From Agreia sp. PsM10 (lineage in GTDB: Bacteria > Actinomycetota > Actinomycetes > Actinomycetales > Microbacteriaceae), in assembly GCF_030433855.1 (NCBI RefSeq), contig NZ_JARUXC010000003.1:345218-409217 (forward strand): a DNA stretch of 64,000 nt, given 5' to 3'. The notes below the pieces were generated by a model. That model saw nothing but the letters and a program-made list of their open reading frames with translations. It did not search any database and was not told the origin of the DNA. This document shows, piece by piece, positions 18,617 to 27,518 of this stretch. The translations under genes were made by a program, and so were the position numbers. The stretch's first letter is position 1. Each line of letters starts with the position of its first letter.

Positions 18617-19954
18617 TTAGAGCATTTCCAGGTTGCTCTTGAGTTCGAACGGCGTCACCTGGGCGCGGTACGCCTGCCATTCCTGGCGCTTGTTGCGTAG
18701 AACGTAGTCGAAGACGTGCTCGCCGAGCGTCTCCGCAACCAGCTCCGAACCCTCCATGAGCGTGATGGCCCGATCGAGGCTGGCGGGCAGCGGGTTGTAG
18801 CCCAGCGCTCGGCGCTCGGCCTCGCTCAGGCTCCACACGTTGTCCTCCGCCTCGGGCGGCAGCTCGTAGCCCTCTTCGATTCCCTTCATGCCCGCCGCGA
18901 GCAGCAGCGAGTACGCGAGGTACGGGTTCGCGGCCGAGTCGATGGCTCGGTACTCGATGCGTGAACTCTGGCCCTTGTTGGGCTTGTAGAGCGGCACGCG
19001 CACGAGTGCGGACCGGTTGTTGTGGCCCCAGCACACGAAGCTCGGCGCCTCGTCGCCGCCCCAGAGGCGCTTGTAGGAGTTGACGAACTGGTTGGTGACC
19101 GCGGTGATCTCGGGCGCGTGGTGCAGGAGCCCGGCGATGAACTGGCGGCCGATCTTCGACAGCTGGTACTCGGCACCGGCCTCGTAGAACGCGTTGCCGT
19201 CACCCTCGAAGAGCGAGAGGTGGGTGTGCATTCCCGATCCCGGATGTCCGGCGAGGGGCTTGGGCATGAACGTGGCGTAGACGCCCTGTTCGATGGCCAC
19301 CTCCTTGATGACCGTGCGGAACGTCATGATGTTGTCGGCAGTGGTGAGAGCATCGGCGTAGCGGAGGTCGATCTCGTTCTGGCCCGGGCCCGCCTCGTGG
19401 TGGCTGAATTCGACAGAGATGCCCAGATCCTCGAGCATGCGGACCGAGCGACGACGGAAGTCGTGGGCGGTTCCTCCGGGAACGTTGTCGAAGTAGCCGG
19501 CCGAGTCGACGGGTTCGGGGCCGTCGGCACCGTACTGGGACGACTTGAGGAGGTAGAACTCGATCTCAGGATGCGTGTAGAACGTGAATCCGCGGTCGGC
19601 GGCCTTCGCGAGGGTGCGCTTCAGGACGTTGCGAGGATCCGCCACCGCGGGCAGGCCGTCGGGCGTGGTGATGTCGCAGAACATGCGGGCGGTCGGGTCG
19701 ATCTCGCCCCGCCACGGAAGGATCTGGAAGGTGGTGGGGTCGGGATGCGCCAGGACATCGGCCTCATAGGAGCGCGTCAGCCCCTCGATGGCGGAGCCGT
19801 CGAATCCCAGGCCTTCGGAGAACGCACCCTCGACCTCGGCCGGCGCGATCGCGACCGACTTCAGCGTGCCGACCACGTCGGTGAACCAGAGGCGGATGAA
19901 TTTGATGCCGCGTTCCTCAATGGTGCGAAGAACGAAGTCACGCTGCTTATCCAT
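18617..19954 (-). CDS. glnA2: Second type I glutamine synthetase (GlnA2-like)
   Basis: A 445-residue GSI with the F-D-G-S-A-I-E-G substrate-site motif, the H-H-E-x-G-P-G-Q-N-E-I-D metal-binding region and M-P-K-P-L-A-G-H-P-G-S-G-M-H-T-H. It lacks the adenylylation tyrosine: the corresponding loop reads E-D-N-V-W-S-L-S, as in the GSI-alpha class. It should therefore escape GlnE control even though glnE follows in the same direction. Actinobacterial GlnA2 paralogues range from glutamine synthetase to gamma-glutamyl-polyamine ligase, so the exact substrate is not settled. Confidence 0.92.
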   Translation of the reverse strand: MDKQRDFVLRTIEERGIKFIRLWFTDVVGTLKSVAIAPAEVEGAFSEGLGFDGSAIEGLTRSYEADVLAHPDPTTFQILPWRGEIDPTARMFCDITTPDGLPAVADPRNVLKRTLAKAADRGFTFYTHPEIEFYLLKSSQYGADGPEPVDSAGYFDNVPGGTAHDFRRRSVRMLEDLGISVEFSHHEAGPGQNEIDLRYADALTTADNIMTFRTVIKEVAIEQGVYATFMPKPLAGHPGSGMHTHLSLFEGDGNAFYEAGAEYQLSKIGRQFIAGLLHHAPEITAVTNQFVNSYKRLWGGDEAPSFVCWGHNNRSALVRVPLYKPNKGQSSRIEYRAIDSAANPYLAYSLLLAAGMKGIEEGYELPPEAEDNVWSLSEAERRALGYNPLPASLDRAITLMEGSELVAETLGEHVFDYVLRNKRQEWQAYRAQVTPFELKSNLEML

Positions 19955-20026
19955 CTATGGGCACTCTCTTTCGAACGGGGTCTTTCAACCAGTTACAGGT
20001 TAGTGCACGACCCCTGATCGAATCGG

Positions 20027-21970
20027 TCAACTCGGAACGAGGACGATCCAGGCGAACCACGCCAGCATGCCGAGCCAGACGAGCACACCCGCGGAGGCGA
20101 GGAGCGCGGCGCCCCTGCTTCCGAGCTTCCACACGACGATCAGGGCGAAGAGCCCCACGGCGAGCAGGATGCCGAGGTACGGGAAGTAGGAGGGCACACC
20201 CACGAGGGCCACGGCGGGCTGCGCGGACATCGCGGCCTGCATGCCCAGAACGGCCACTGCGCCGAAGACGAGGCCCGTGACGGGCGAGATGCCCGATGCG
20301 ATGAGGAGTCCGAGTCGCTCGCGCTGGATTCCCCGCACGATGATCGTGATGATCCATCCCACCAGCCAGAGGGCGCAGAAGCCCAGGAAGATGAGGGGGA
20401 TCAGCAGCTCGAACCAGTTGAGGTCGTCGACGGCTCGAACCACCGATGCGGCACGAGAGGTCTCGTGGATCGACGAGGCTGTCACGATCGGGGTGATCGC
20501 GTCGTCGTGGTCGCACACCGCCGACACGTCGTCGCCCGGCTTGTCGAGCCAGGCCACGGCTGTCTTCGCCGCGCACGCACTCGTGTCGACGACCCGATGT
20601 CCCGCTCCGGTGAACGACACGAACTGGCTGCCGGGGATGGATCCTGCCGCCGCCTCTGCCGACGCGGCCGGCGAGATGGGATCGTCGGAGCCGGCGAGGA
20701 TCAGCGTGGGCTGCGTGAACGACGGGGCGGCCCGCAGCTCTGTTGCCGCCGGAGAGATGCCGGCCTGCGCGCACGCCGCGTCTGCCAGCGAATAGGTGAC
20801 GAGCAGGGGCGGATCGACGGGGACGACGGGCTCCTCGCCCTCGGCCGGTGCTGCCGCCTCCGGGGCGACGGGGTCGGCCGACCAACTCGCCTTCTGGTCG
20901 AGGCAGGTCGAGACGAGGTACTGTCCCCAGTCGACCGTTCCGAGCGCATCCGCGCCCAGCACGACGAAGGGGGCCAGTGCTCCCGAATCGCCGTCCTCCA
21001 GACGATCGAAGAGCAACGGCAGCGTGCTGGTCACCGCGGGATCGGTGAGCAGTTGCTGCACGAGGCTCACGAAGTCGTTTCCGTCGAGCTCGACGAAGCG
21101 CTGCTTGCCGGTGAACGGGTTGGTCACCGGGCCCGTGAAGGGGTCGTCGTCGAAGCCCGCGGCGAGATCCGCAACGGTCTTCGCGTAGTCGGTGCCTTCG
21201 ACACCCGATCGCGACGACAGCTCTGCGAGTGAGGCGTTGAGCGCGGCATACGCCTCCGCCTTGGTGTCGGCTGCCGCGGGGCTCAGCGAGTCGAGGAGCA
21301 CGCCATCGCTTCCGGCCGCGTCGAGGCCCGCCACCGCCGACATCACCTTGGAGGACCAACCCGATCCGAACAGCGTCCACGCGGGGATCTGAAGGGTGTT
21401 CCGCAGGTCGACGACGTCGGCCGCCGTCTGGGCGATGGTGTAGCCGTTCGAGTCTCCCCCGGCCTCAGCGAACTCGGCCAGGCAGTCCGAGAGCTCGATG
21501 CCTACAGCGGTGCCCTCCGCCTTCAGGCTGTCATCGGTCGACGTGAACGCGTCGACCCACGTGCGCGTGACACCGGGGCAGTCGAGGGTCGGAGTGGACG
21601 CCTGTCCCCCGCGCTGCTCGAGCACGACGATGTCGCGGTGGGTTCCGAAGCCGAGGTCGCGAGACAGGTGCCGGCCCAGCGACTCCGCCGACTCGCCGAG
21701 GCCCGGCGCGAGCGCGATCACGGGTGTTCCCGTGGCCGGCTGCACGCGGGCGGGTATGACGGCATAGGGGATGTCGATGGTCCGGCTCGCGGGATTGAGC
21801 CGGTTCTCGGGCACCGTGAGCACACCGCAGTCGGCGTCGCTCCCTGCGATCTCCGGACATCCGTCGCCGTCGGCCGCGCTGGCGATTCCCGGCGCGCCGA
21901 AAGCGAGCGTCATTCCCACCACGAGGGCGACGAGCGGCAGCCGCAGCCGCAGTCGATTGGTACCTATCAC
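20027..21970 (-). CDS. Secreted alpha/beta hydrolase-fold protein with C-terminal membrane domain; nucleophile missing
   Basis: A 647-residue protein with an N-terminal signal peptide (hydrophobic core about 10-27, A-S-A-A-D cleavage region) and a fold similar to tripeptidyl aminopeptidase-like hydrolases. It ends in about four transmembrane helices (from about residue 520). The nucleophile elbow, expected as G-x-S-x-G after L-Y/F, reads L-F-G-S-G-W-S-S. The Ser position is Gly and the final Gly is Ser. The acid (S-D-D-P-I-S-P) and His (G-A-G-H-R-V) are retained. It is either inactive or uses a shifted serine. It is divergent from panB with about 105 nt between. Confidence 0.75.
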   Translation of the reverse strand: MIGTNRLRLRLPLVALVVGMTLAFGAPGIASAADGDGCPEIAGSDADCGVLTVPENRLNPASRTIDIPYAVIPARVQPATGTPVIALAPGLGESAESLGRHLSRDLGFGTHRDIVVLEQRGGQASTPTLDCPGVTRTWVDAFTSTDDSLKAEGTAVGIELSDCLAEFAEAGGDSNGYTIAQTAADVVDLRNTLQIPAWTLFGSGWSSKVMSAVAGLDAAGSDGVLLDSLSPAAADTKAEAYAALNASLAELSSRSGVEGTDYAKTVADLAAGFDDDPFTGPVTNPFTGKQRFVELDGNDFVSLVQQLLTDPAVTSTLPLLFDRLEDGDSGALAPFVVLGADALGTVDWGQYLVSTCLDQKASWSADPVAPEAAAPAEGEEPVVPVDPPLLVTYSLADAACAQAGISPAATELRAAPSFTQPTLILAGSDDPISPAASAEAAAGSIPGSQFVSFTGAGHRVVDTSACAAKTAVAWLDKPGDDVSAVCDHDDAITPIVTASSIHETSRAASVVRAVDDLNWFELLIPLIFLGFCALWLVGWIITIIVRGIQRERLGLLIASGISPVTGLVFGAVAVLGMQAAMSAQPAVALVGVPSYFPYLGILLAVGLFALIVVWKLGSRGAALLASAGVLVWLGMLAWFAWIVLVPS

Positions 21971-22076
21971 TTCACATCACCGTCACTATCGAGTCAGCCA
22001 CACGATACAGTGATCGCCCTTCCGGCCCTCTCGCCCGAGCAGAGTGTCTCGGTATGCGCGTCAGTAGACTGGAACG

Positions 22077-22910
22077 ATGTCAGAGACGCCACCGTCCATG
22101 CCCCCCGCCGTGCCGAAGCGCGTGCGTACGCGCCATTTCCAGAATGCGAAAGAGGCGGGAACGCCGATCACGGGCCTGACGAGCTACGACCAGCTCTCCG
22201 CCCGCATCTTCGACGAGGCCGGCATCGACTTCCTCCTGGTCGGCGACTCCGCGGGCAACACGGTCTTCGGGTACGACACCACCCTGCCAGTGACCGTCGA
22301 CGAGCTGATACCCCTGACCCGTGCGGTCGCCCTGGCCGTCAGCCGCGCGTTCGTCGTCGCCGACATGCCGTTCGGCTCGTACGAGAGCGGTCCGCTCGAG
22401 GCCCTTCACACGGCAGTGCGATTCATGAAGGAGACGCACGCCCACGCGGTGAAGCTCGAAGGCGGCGTACGCAGTGTCGAGCAGATCAAGCGCATCGTCG
22501 GCGCCGGCATTCCGGTGATGGCCCATATCGGGTTCACCCCGCAGAGCGAGCACGGTCTCGGCGGCCACATCATCCAGGGCCGTGGGGCCGGTCTCGACCA
22601 GCTGATGGCCGATGCCCTCGCCGTGGAAGAGGCGGGCGCATTCGCCGTCGTCCTCGAGATGGTCCCGAGCGAAGCCGCCCGCCTGGTCACAGAGAGGCTT
22701 CGCATTCCTACCATCGGAGTCGGGGCCGGCCCTCACGTCGACGGCCAGCTGCTCGTGTGGACGGACTTCGCCGGGTTCTCGACCGGACGCATCCCGAAGT
22801 TCGTGAAGCAGTACGCCGACCTGCGCGGTGTGCTCACGGATGCCGTGACGCAGTTCCGCTCAGACGTCGCCGACCGCAGCTACCCGGGTCCTGAACACTC
22901 CTACGAGTAG
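22077..22910 (+). CDS. panB: 3-methyl-2-oxobutanoate hydroxymethyltransferase
   Basis: First committed step of pantothenate synthesis: transfers a one-carbon unit from methylene-tetrahydrofolate to 2-oxoisovalerate, giving ketopantoate. The 277 residues show the TIM-barrel motifs L-T-S-Y-D, V-G-D-S (metal Asp), K-L-E-G-G, M-A-H-I-G-F-T-P-Q and the late G-I/V-G-A-G-P loop. The length is normal. No panC or panD is adjacent in this window. It is convergent with the small SPOR-like gene, stops nearly touching. Confidence 0.95.
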   Translation: MSETPPSMPPAVPKRVRTRHFQNAKEAGTPITGLTSYDQLSARIFDEAGIDFLLVGDSAGNTVFGYDTTLPVTVDELIPLTRAVALAVSRAFVVADMPFGSYESGPLEALHTAVRFMKETHAHAVKLEGGVRSVEQIKRIVGAGIPVMAHIGFTPQSEHGLGGHIIQGRGAGLDQLMADALAVEEAGAFAVVLEMVPSEAARLVTERLRIPTIGVGAGPHVDGQLLVWTDFAGFSTGRIPKFVKQYADLRGVLTDAVTQFRSDVADRSYPGPEHSYE

Positions 22911-22911
22911 C

Positions 22912-23100
22912 TCAGCGCTGCTCGTCGGCCTCTTCCTCGGCCCACTTCGCGCTGTTCGCGCGCAGCTTCTCGAGCGCGTGCGACGCCTCGAGTTCCGTGG
23001 CGAACGGGCCGACGCGGTCGACCACAGAAGACTCGTAGCCGTGCTCGACCTTGCCGGTCTTCATGTTGTACCAGTACTGCTTCGAGGCGTCTTCCGACAT
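22912..23100 (-). CDS. Small SPOR-like protein
   Basis: A 62-residue soluble protein containing Y-W-Y-N-M-K-T-G-K-V-E and V-G-P-F-A-T-E-L-E-A-S-H-A-L-E. This resembles the short actinobacterial proteins annotated as SPOR-domain-containing. The SPOR fold usually binds denuded peptidoglycan, but this protein has no signal or membrane segment, so that role is doubtful. The ATG at 23100 is preceded by GGGAG; a longer in-frame extension upstream is composition-only. It lies divergent to ppgK. Confidence 0.7.
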   Translation of the reverse strand: MSEDASKQYWYNMKTGKVEHGYESSVVDRVGPFATELEASHALEKLRANSAKWAEEEADEQR

Positions 23101-23267
23101 GTCAACTCCCGGGATATCGCGCCGACCTCCGACGGTCGGCGCTTCGGCTACTTCAGATCCTAGGCCCACATGCCGAGGCGTCGCGGGCGGCGAGACTGCC
23201 CTAGGCTCGGTAGGAAACGCACAGGCGCGCCGGACGCGTCGACGGTGATAGTTCGAGGAGACCGACC

Positions 23268-24086
23268 ATGAGCACCCCTTCCGCATCCAACGTGGCCATC
23301 GGCATCGATATCGGCGGCACGGGAATCAAAGGGGCGATCGTCGACCTCGACTCGGGTGAGCTGCTCAGCGACCGGGTCAAGCTGTCGACGCCCGAGGGCG
23401 GCAAGCCCAAAGACATCGTCGGAACCGTCACGAAGATCCTCGAGAAGCTGACCGACGCTCCGAAGGACGCGCCCATCGGCATCTGCTTCCCCGCCGTCGT
23501 GCGCAACGGGCGCACCATGTCGGCCGCCAACGTCTCCAAGAAGTGGATCGGCCTCGAGGCCGAGAAGTTGTTCGAGGACGCGCTGGGACGCAACATCTTC
23601 TTCGTCAACGACGCGGATGCGGCCGGCTATGCGGAGGTGCGGTTCGGCGCGGCCAAAGACAGGTCGGGTCTCATCTTGATGACGACGCTCGGCACGGGTA
23701 TCGGCACGGCGATCATCTACAACGGAGTCCTCGTGCCGAACGCCGAGCTCGGCCACCTGCAGATCGAGGGAGGCGACTACGAGCTGAAGGCGGCCTACTC
23801 GGCCAAGGAGCGCGAAGACCTGTCCTGGTCGAAGTGGGCGGAGCGCCTGCAGAAGTACTACACCGAGCTCGAGAAGCTGCTATCGCCCGACCTCTTCATC
23901 GTGGGCGGCGGCGTCTCGAAGAGCTACCAGGAGTTCCTGCCGCTGCTCGACCTCACGACGGAGATCGTGCCGGCCGTGCTGCGCAACAACGCGGGCATCC
24001 TCGGGTCTGCGGCACTCGCATCCCAGCCCCGCGTGACCGCGGGGGCTGACGGCTCGCCCGATGGCCACCCCGCAGCCGCCCTGTAG
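23268..24086 (+). CDS. ppgK: Polyphosphate glucokinase (ROK family)
   Basis: Phosphorylates glucose using polyphosphate (and usually ATP), a hallmark of actinobacteria. The 272 residues begin with the phosphate-binding G-I-D-I-G-G-T-G-I-K-G-A motif, have the catalytic F-V-N-D-A-D-A-A-G segment, T-L-G-T-G-I-G, and the E-L-G-H-L region. The last about 20 residues after S-A-A-L-A-S are low-complexity. The ATG at 23268 is preceded by GGAG. rnpB lies downstream on the opposite strand, 44 nt away. Confidence 0.95.
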   Translation: MSTPSASNVAIGIDIGGTGIKGAIVDLDSGELLSDRVKLSTPEGGKPKDIVGTVTKILEKLTDAPKDAPIGICFPAVVRNGRTMSAANVSKKWIGLEAEKLFEDALGRNIFFVNDADAAGYAEVRFGAAKDRSGLILMTTLGTGIGTAIIYNGVLVPNAELGHLQIEGGDYELKAAYSAKEREDLSWSKWAERLQKYYTELEKLLSPDLFIVGGGVSKSYQEFLPLLDLTTEIVPAVLRNNAGILGSAALASQPRVTAGADGSPDGHPAAAL

Positions 24087-24130
24087 GGCGGCGCCGGCGG
24101 CAGCGTCGGCAGCGCCCAGGCGAGGGAATG

Positions 24131-24514
24131 AATGGGTCGGCCGTACGCCGGGTTCTGTCCGGATCAGCGATACCACCGATCCGTGACGGCCATCTATCTC
24201 GGGACTACGTTGCCGCAGCCCTCCAGCGGTCTACCCGGGAACTCGACGAGCCGTCTCGAACGTTCCCTGTCTGACCTTGCTCCGGACGAGGTTTACCAAG
24301 CAGACCAGGTCACCCTGGCCTCTGGTGGTCTCTTACACCACCGTTTCACCCTTACCCCAGGCTGATGCCTGCGGCGGTCTGTTCTCTGTGGCACTGTCTC
24401 GCGGGTTGCCCCGGGTGGGTGTTACCCACCGTCCTGCTCTGTGGAGCCCGGACGTTCCTCGGCAGCCGAGCATCCGAAGATGCGTGACTGACGCGACCGT
24501 CTCACCGACCCATT
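24131..24514 (-). ncRNA. rnpB: RNase P RNA (class A)
   Basis: The catalytic RNA of RNase P, which matures tRNA 5' ends. It is recognised on the minus strand by the conserved core segments and by the end pairing: the outer 10 nt (5' AATGGGTCGG, 3' CCGACCCATT) form a perfect P1 helix that sets the boundaries. The length of about 384 nt fits an actinobacterial type A RNA. The ends may be off by a few bases. Confidence 0.93.
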
Positions 24515-24548
24515 CGCCTCGAAGTCTACGGCAGAACAGCGGGGCCGA

Positions 24549-25283
24549 TCACAGGCCAGACTCCTCGGTGCGGACGAGGATGCAGCTGCTGTCGGGGTCG
24601 AGCACGACATCGTCGGGCGCCGCGGCCCGGATGACGGCCAGGTCGGACTCGTGGAGTTTGACGTGGCTGCCGCCGGAGACTCCCCGCGTCAGCAACGCGG
24701 CACCGATGCCGTACCGGGAGCGCTGCTTGTCGTAGAGCGCGACGAGCTCGGCGCTGATCGACGAGGCGATACGGCTTCGTCGTTCCGTGACGAGCGCGAT
24801 CTCCGCGTTGATCTGCTCGAGCTTGTCGTCGCGGTCGGCCACGAGCTCCTTCTCTGTCACCAGGAGCTCGTCGAGGCGAGCGGACGCGGCCTGGAAGCGG
24901 GCGTCGATCTCCTCCTGCCGCTCCATGACGGTGAGCTCGATGTCTTCGAGGTCGGACTGTCGCTTGAGGAGCGAGGCCAGCTCGTGCTCGAGGCCCTGGA
25001 TGTCCTTCGGCGACGAGCTGATCGCGAGCCGTTCGCGGTCTCGGGCGATGCGGGCCGCCACGACCTCGACGTCGGATTCCACCCGACCGATCTCGACCTT
25101 CGTGTCTTCGAGTTCGCCGCGGATCGACGCGGAGAGCGCTCGGGAGCGGGCGACGTCTTTGGCGAGTTCGGCGAGTGCCAGCGACTGCGGCAGCGTCTTC
25201 ACGCTGTGGGCGAGCTGGTCGAGTCGGGTGTCTGCGGCCTGCAGATCGAGCAGGGCGAGCTGCTCGGCGATCGGTGCCTTCAT
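24549..25283 (-). CDS. Coiled-coil protein of the C4-type zinc ribbon family, ribbon degenerate
   Basis: A 244-residue protein, mostly a long antiparallel coiled coil (about 10-180) rich in Glu, Arg and Leu. The C-terminus keeps the family ending P-D-D-V-V-L...C-I-L-V-R-T-E-E-S-G-L. Homologues carry two Cys pairs there (C-x2-C ... C-x2-C). This one reads V-S-G-G-S-H and D-P-D-S-S-C, keeping one cysteine, so zinc binding looks lost. The start at 25283 follows AGGAAGG. It lies downstream of the Nif3-like gene (55 nt) on the same strand, the usual arrangement in actinobacteria. No biochemical role is established. Confidence 0.82.
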   Translation of the reverse strand: MKAPIAEQLALLDLQAADTRLDQLAHSVKTLPQSLALAELAKDVARSRALSASIRGELEDTKVEIGRVESDVEVVAARIARDRERLAISSSPKDIQGLEHELASLLKRQSDLEDIELTVMERQEEIDARFQAASARLDELLVTEKELVADRDDKLEQINAEIALVTERRSRIASSISAELVALYDKQRSRYGIGAALLTRGVSGGSHVKLHESDLAVIRAAAPDDVVLDPDSSCILVRTEESGL

Positions 25284-25338
25284 GGGTGCCTTCCTGGGCA
25301 AACGGTGTTCATCGCCGTGCAACGGCGAGAGATGGGGG

Positions 25339-26157
25339 TCATTGGGTGACGACGAAGTCCCACGGGTCTGTGCGGAGTTCGCTGACGGTGATCGTGGCCT
25401 GCGGAAGCTCCGCACGCAGGGCGGCCGCGGCGGTCTCGAGCCAGAGCCACTCGCTGGCCCAGTGCGACACGTCGATGAGCGCAGGGCCGGTCGACAGCAT
25501 CGACTGCTGTCTCGACTCCGACGCGGGATGGTGGCGTAGATCGCTCGTGACGTAGACGTCGGCGGAGGTGACGGCGGGATCGGCCAGGAGCGAATCTCCG
25601 GCGCCCGCGCACAGGGCGACGCGAGAGATCTGCTGGTCGTAGTCGCCCGACACCCGGATGCCCGTGGCGGTCGCCGGGAGGATCTCGCCGAGGGCCAGCG
25701 CGAGCCGGCCGAGAGTCGTCGGCTCGGCCAGGTCCCCGACACGGCCCAGGCCGGTGCCGGAGCGTTCGCCGGCGACGATGGGCGCGGAATGGACGAGTCC
25801 GAGACGTTTCGCGAGAACCGACGAGGTGCCGTCGTCGACGATGTCGGCGTTCGTGTGGGCGGCGACCAGAGCACAGCCGCCGCGGATCAGGTCGGTGAGC
25901 AGGGCGCCCTTGTACCGATCCGTCGAGATGGACGTGACGCCCCTGAGCAGAAGCGGGTGGTGAACGAAGAGAACGTCCGCCCCGAGTTCGAGAGCCTCCG
26001 CGACCGTCTCGGCCACGGCATCCACGGCGAGGTGAATGCGCATGGCAGAAGCCGTCGCGTCACCCGTGGTCAGTCCCGGACGATCCCAGTCCTCGGCGAA
26101 CCGCGTCGGCCAGAGCCGTTCGACGGCGGCCTGGAATTCCTGGAGCGTGTGCATCAC
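25339..26157 (-). CDS. Nif3-like dinuclear metal centre protein
   Basis: A 272-residue member of the NIF3/YbgI family, which forms toroidal hexamers with a two-metal site. Visible ligands and motifs are V-H-H-P-L-L-L-R-G, V-A-A-H-T-N-A-D, and the C-terminal V-S-H-W-A-S-E-W. Some homologues have been annotated as GTP cyclohydrolase I type 2, but a physiological reaction is not firm. It forms an apparent operon with the coiled-coil gene downstream. Confidence 0.92.
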   Translation of the reverse strand: MMHTLQEFQAAVERLWPTRFAEDWDRPGLTTGDATASAMRIHLAVDAVAETVAEALELGADVLFVHHPLLLRGVTSISTDRYKGALLTDLIRGGCALVAAHTNADIVDDGTSSVLAKRLGLVHSAPIVAGERSGTGLGRVGDLAEPTTLGRLALALGEILPATATGIRVSGDYDQQISRVALCAGAGDSLLADPAVTSADVYVTSDLRHHPASESRQQSMLSTGPALIDVSHWASEWLWLETAAAALRAELPQATITVSELRTDPWDFVVTQ

Positions 26158-26298
26158 CCGCCCAGCCTACCGGCGAGGTGCCTGTGCGCTCCTCCGAGTC
26201 CGACGCCGCCTCCGACTCCCTGCCGCAGTGTCGCAGCAACCGGATGTCGGCGGCTCTCGCTATCGTCGATTCCCGGGGCCGACCACGGGAGAACACAC

Positions 26299-26829
26299 AT
26301 GACGAACGACGCGCACGCAGTAGACGCCTTGATGCGCTGGGCGGCCGAGAACGCGGCCCACCTCGCCTGGCAGCGAACAGACGATCAGTCGATCGACTTC
26401 GATGTCGACGCCCCGTACTCCGTTCGGCTCGCCGCCGTGTCGGGCATGTGGCGACTGGAGACGGTGTCGGGCAGAGGCATTCGATCGACGTCGCTGGGCG
26501 ATACCCGGACCCCGTTCGACGAGGTGATGGAATCGCTGCGCAACCGGCTCTACAGCACGGCCACCGACGAGTTCGACGACGCCGATCGATCGGGCGGCCA
26601 GGCCCTCGCCCAGGTCCTGAGAACCTCGTCAGACGAGCAGCGCGATCGCATCTGGTGCGCCCGGGCGGCCACCCTCCTCGCCGGGCACGCGATCAAAGAC
26701 GGCTACGGCCTTCAGGCCCGGCTGCGCCTCGAAGAGGCGGCGGCACTCTTCGCGGCCGCGGGCGACGTCGACTCCGAGAATCGCATGCTGCAGACGCTGG
26801 CGACGCTCCCGGAGTTGCTGCGGGCATGA
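26299..26829 (+). CDS. Hypothetical protein
   Basis: I do not recognise the family of this 176-residue protein. It is soluble and acidic, without signal or membrane segments. The first half looks like a small alpha/beta domain (D-F-D-V-D-A-P-Y-S-V-R-L). The second half is helical, with an Ala-rich C-terminus. GGGAGAA precedes the ATG at 26299. It is divergent from the Nif3 gene and lies about 100 nt before the ECF sigma gene, so it may or may not belong to that module. Confidence 0.6.
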   Translation: MTNDAHAVDALMRWAAENAAHLAWQRTDDQSIDFDVDAPYSVRLAAVSGMWRLETVSGRGIRSTSLGDTRTPFDEVMESLRNRLYSTATDEFDDADRSGGQALAQVLRTSSDEQRDRIWCARAATLLAGHAIKDGYGLQARLRLEEAAALFAAAGDVDSENRMLQTLATLPELLRA

Positions 26830-26927
26830 CGCACCTCCGCAGGGAAGACCACGAAGCGCGTTCGGCTGAGTGACTCATGATCGGTGTCACGACGTAACGT
26901 TTCGGGCTTGGGCGGACACTATGAAGT

Positions 26928-27518
26928 GTGGACGCAACCAGGATCGATGAGGCCGCCCTGTGGGAGCGCGGTCTGTCAGGCGACGGTTCGGCGTTCGGAT
27001 CGATTTTCGACCTGCACCGGGGTCGCGTGTACCGGCACTCGTACCGCCTGCTGGTCGACGCGAGCGAAGCCGAGGATGCGACGGCGATCGCGTTCCTCGA
27101 GTTGTGGCGGTGCCGCTCGTCTGTGCGGGTCGTAGACGGTTCGGTGCTGCCGTGGCTGCTGGTCACGGCCACCAATTCCGCCCGAAACCTCAACCGAGGC
27201 AGGAGTCGGTACCGGGCCCTCCTGGAGGCGCTTCCCCACGAGAGCCACCACCGCTCCGCCGAGGAGGAAGCGCTGAATGATGTTGTGGCGGACACGCAGC
27301 TCGCCGGTGCTCTGGCCCAGCTCTCATCGACCGACCTGCAGCTCGTGACGCTGGTCATGATCGAGGGCTACAGCGTGTCCTCCGCCGCCCCGATCCTCGG
27401 CCTGTCAACCGGAGCCACCCGCACCCGCTTGCACCGCGCCCGAACGGCACTTCGCCGGTACCTCGGCCATCCCACCCTCGCGCTCTACCTCCAGTCCTCC
27501 CTAGGAGATGCATCATGA
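26928..27518 (+). CDS. ECF-type RNA polymerase sigma factor
   Basis: A 196-residue sigma-70 family protein with region 2 (about 20-85, E-A-E-D-A-T-A-I-A-F-L-E-L-W) and region 4 (about 120-175, with the helix-turn-helix Y-S-V-S-S-A-A-P-I-L-G-L-S-T-G-A-T-R-T-R-L-H-R-A-R). There is no region 3, as expected for ECF factors. A GTG start at 26928 is the most likely. Its stop overlaps the following membrane protein gene (ATGA), so the two are co-translated. That is the usual sigma/anti-sigma layout. Confidence 0.88.
   Translation: MDATRIDEAALWERGLSGDGSAFGSIFDLHRGRVYRHSYRLLVDASEAEDATAIAFLELWRCRSSVRVVDGSVLPWLLVTATNSARNLNRGRSRYRALLEALPHESHHRSAEEEALNDVVADTQLAGALAQLSSTDLQLVTLVMIEGYSVSSAAPILGLSTGATRTRLHRARTALRRYLGHPTLALYLQSSLGDAS

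Noticed and set aside
19955..20026. GlnR-like site upstream of glnA2
   Set aside because: Only one GTAAC and a partial second half-site at the wrong spacing (5 nt rather than 6).
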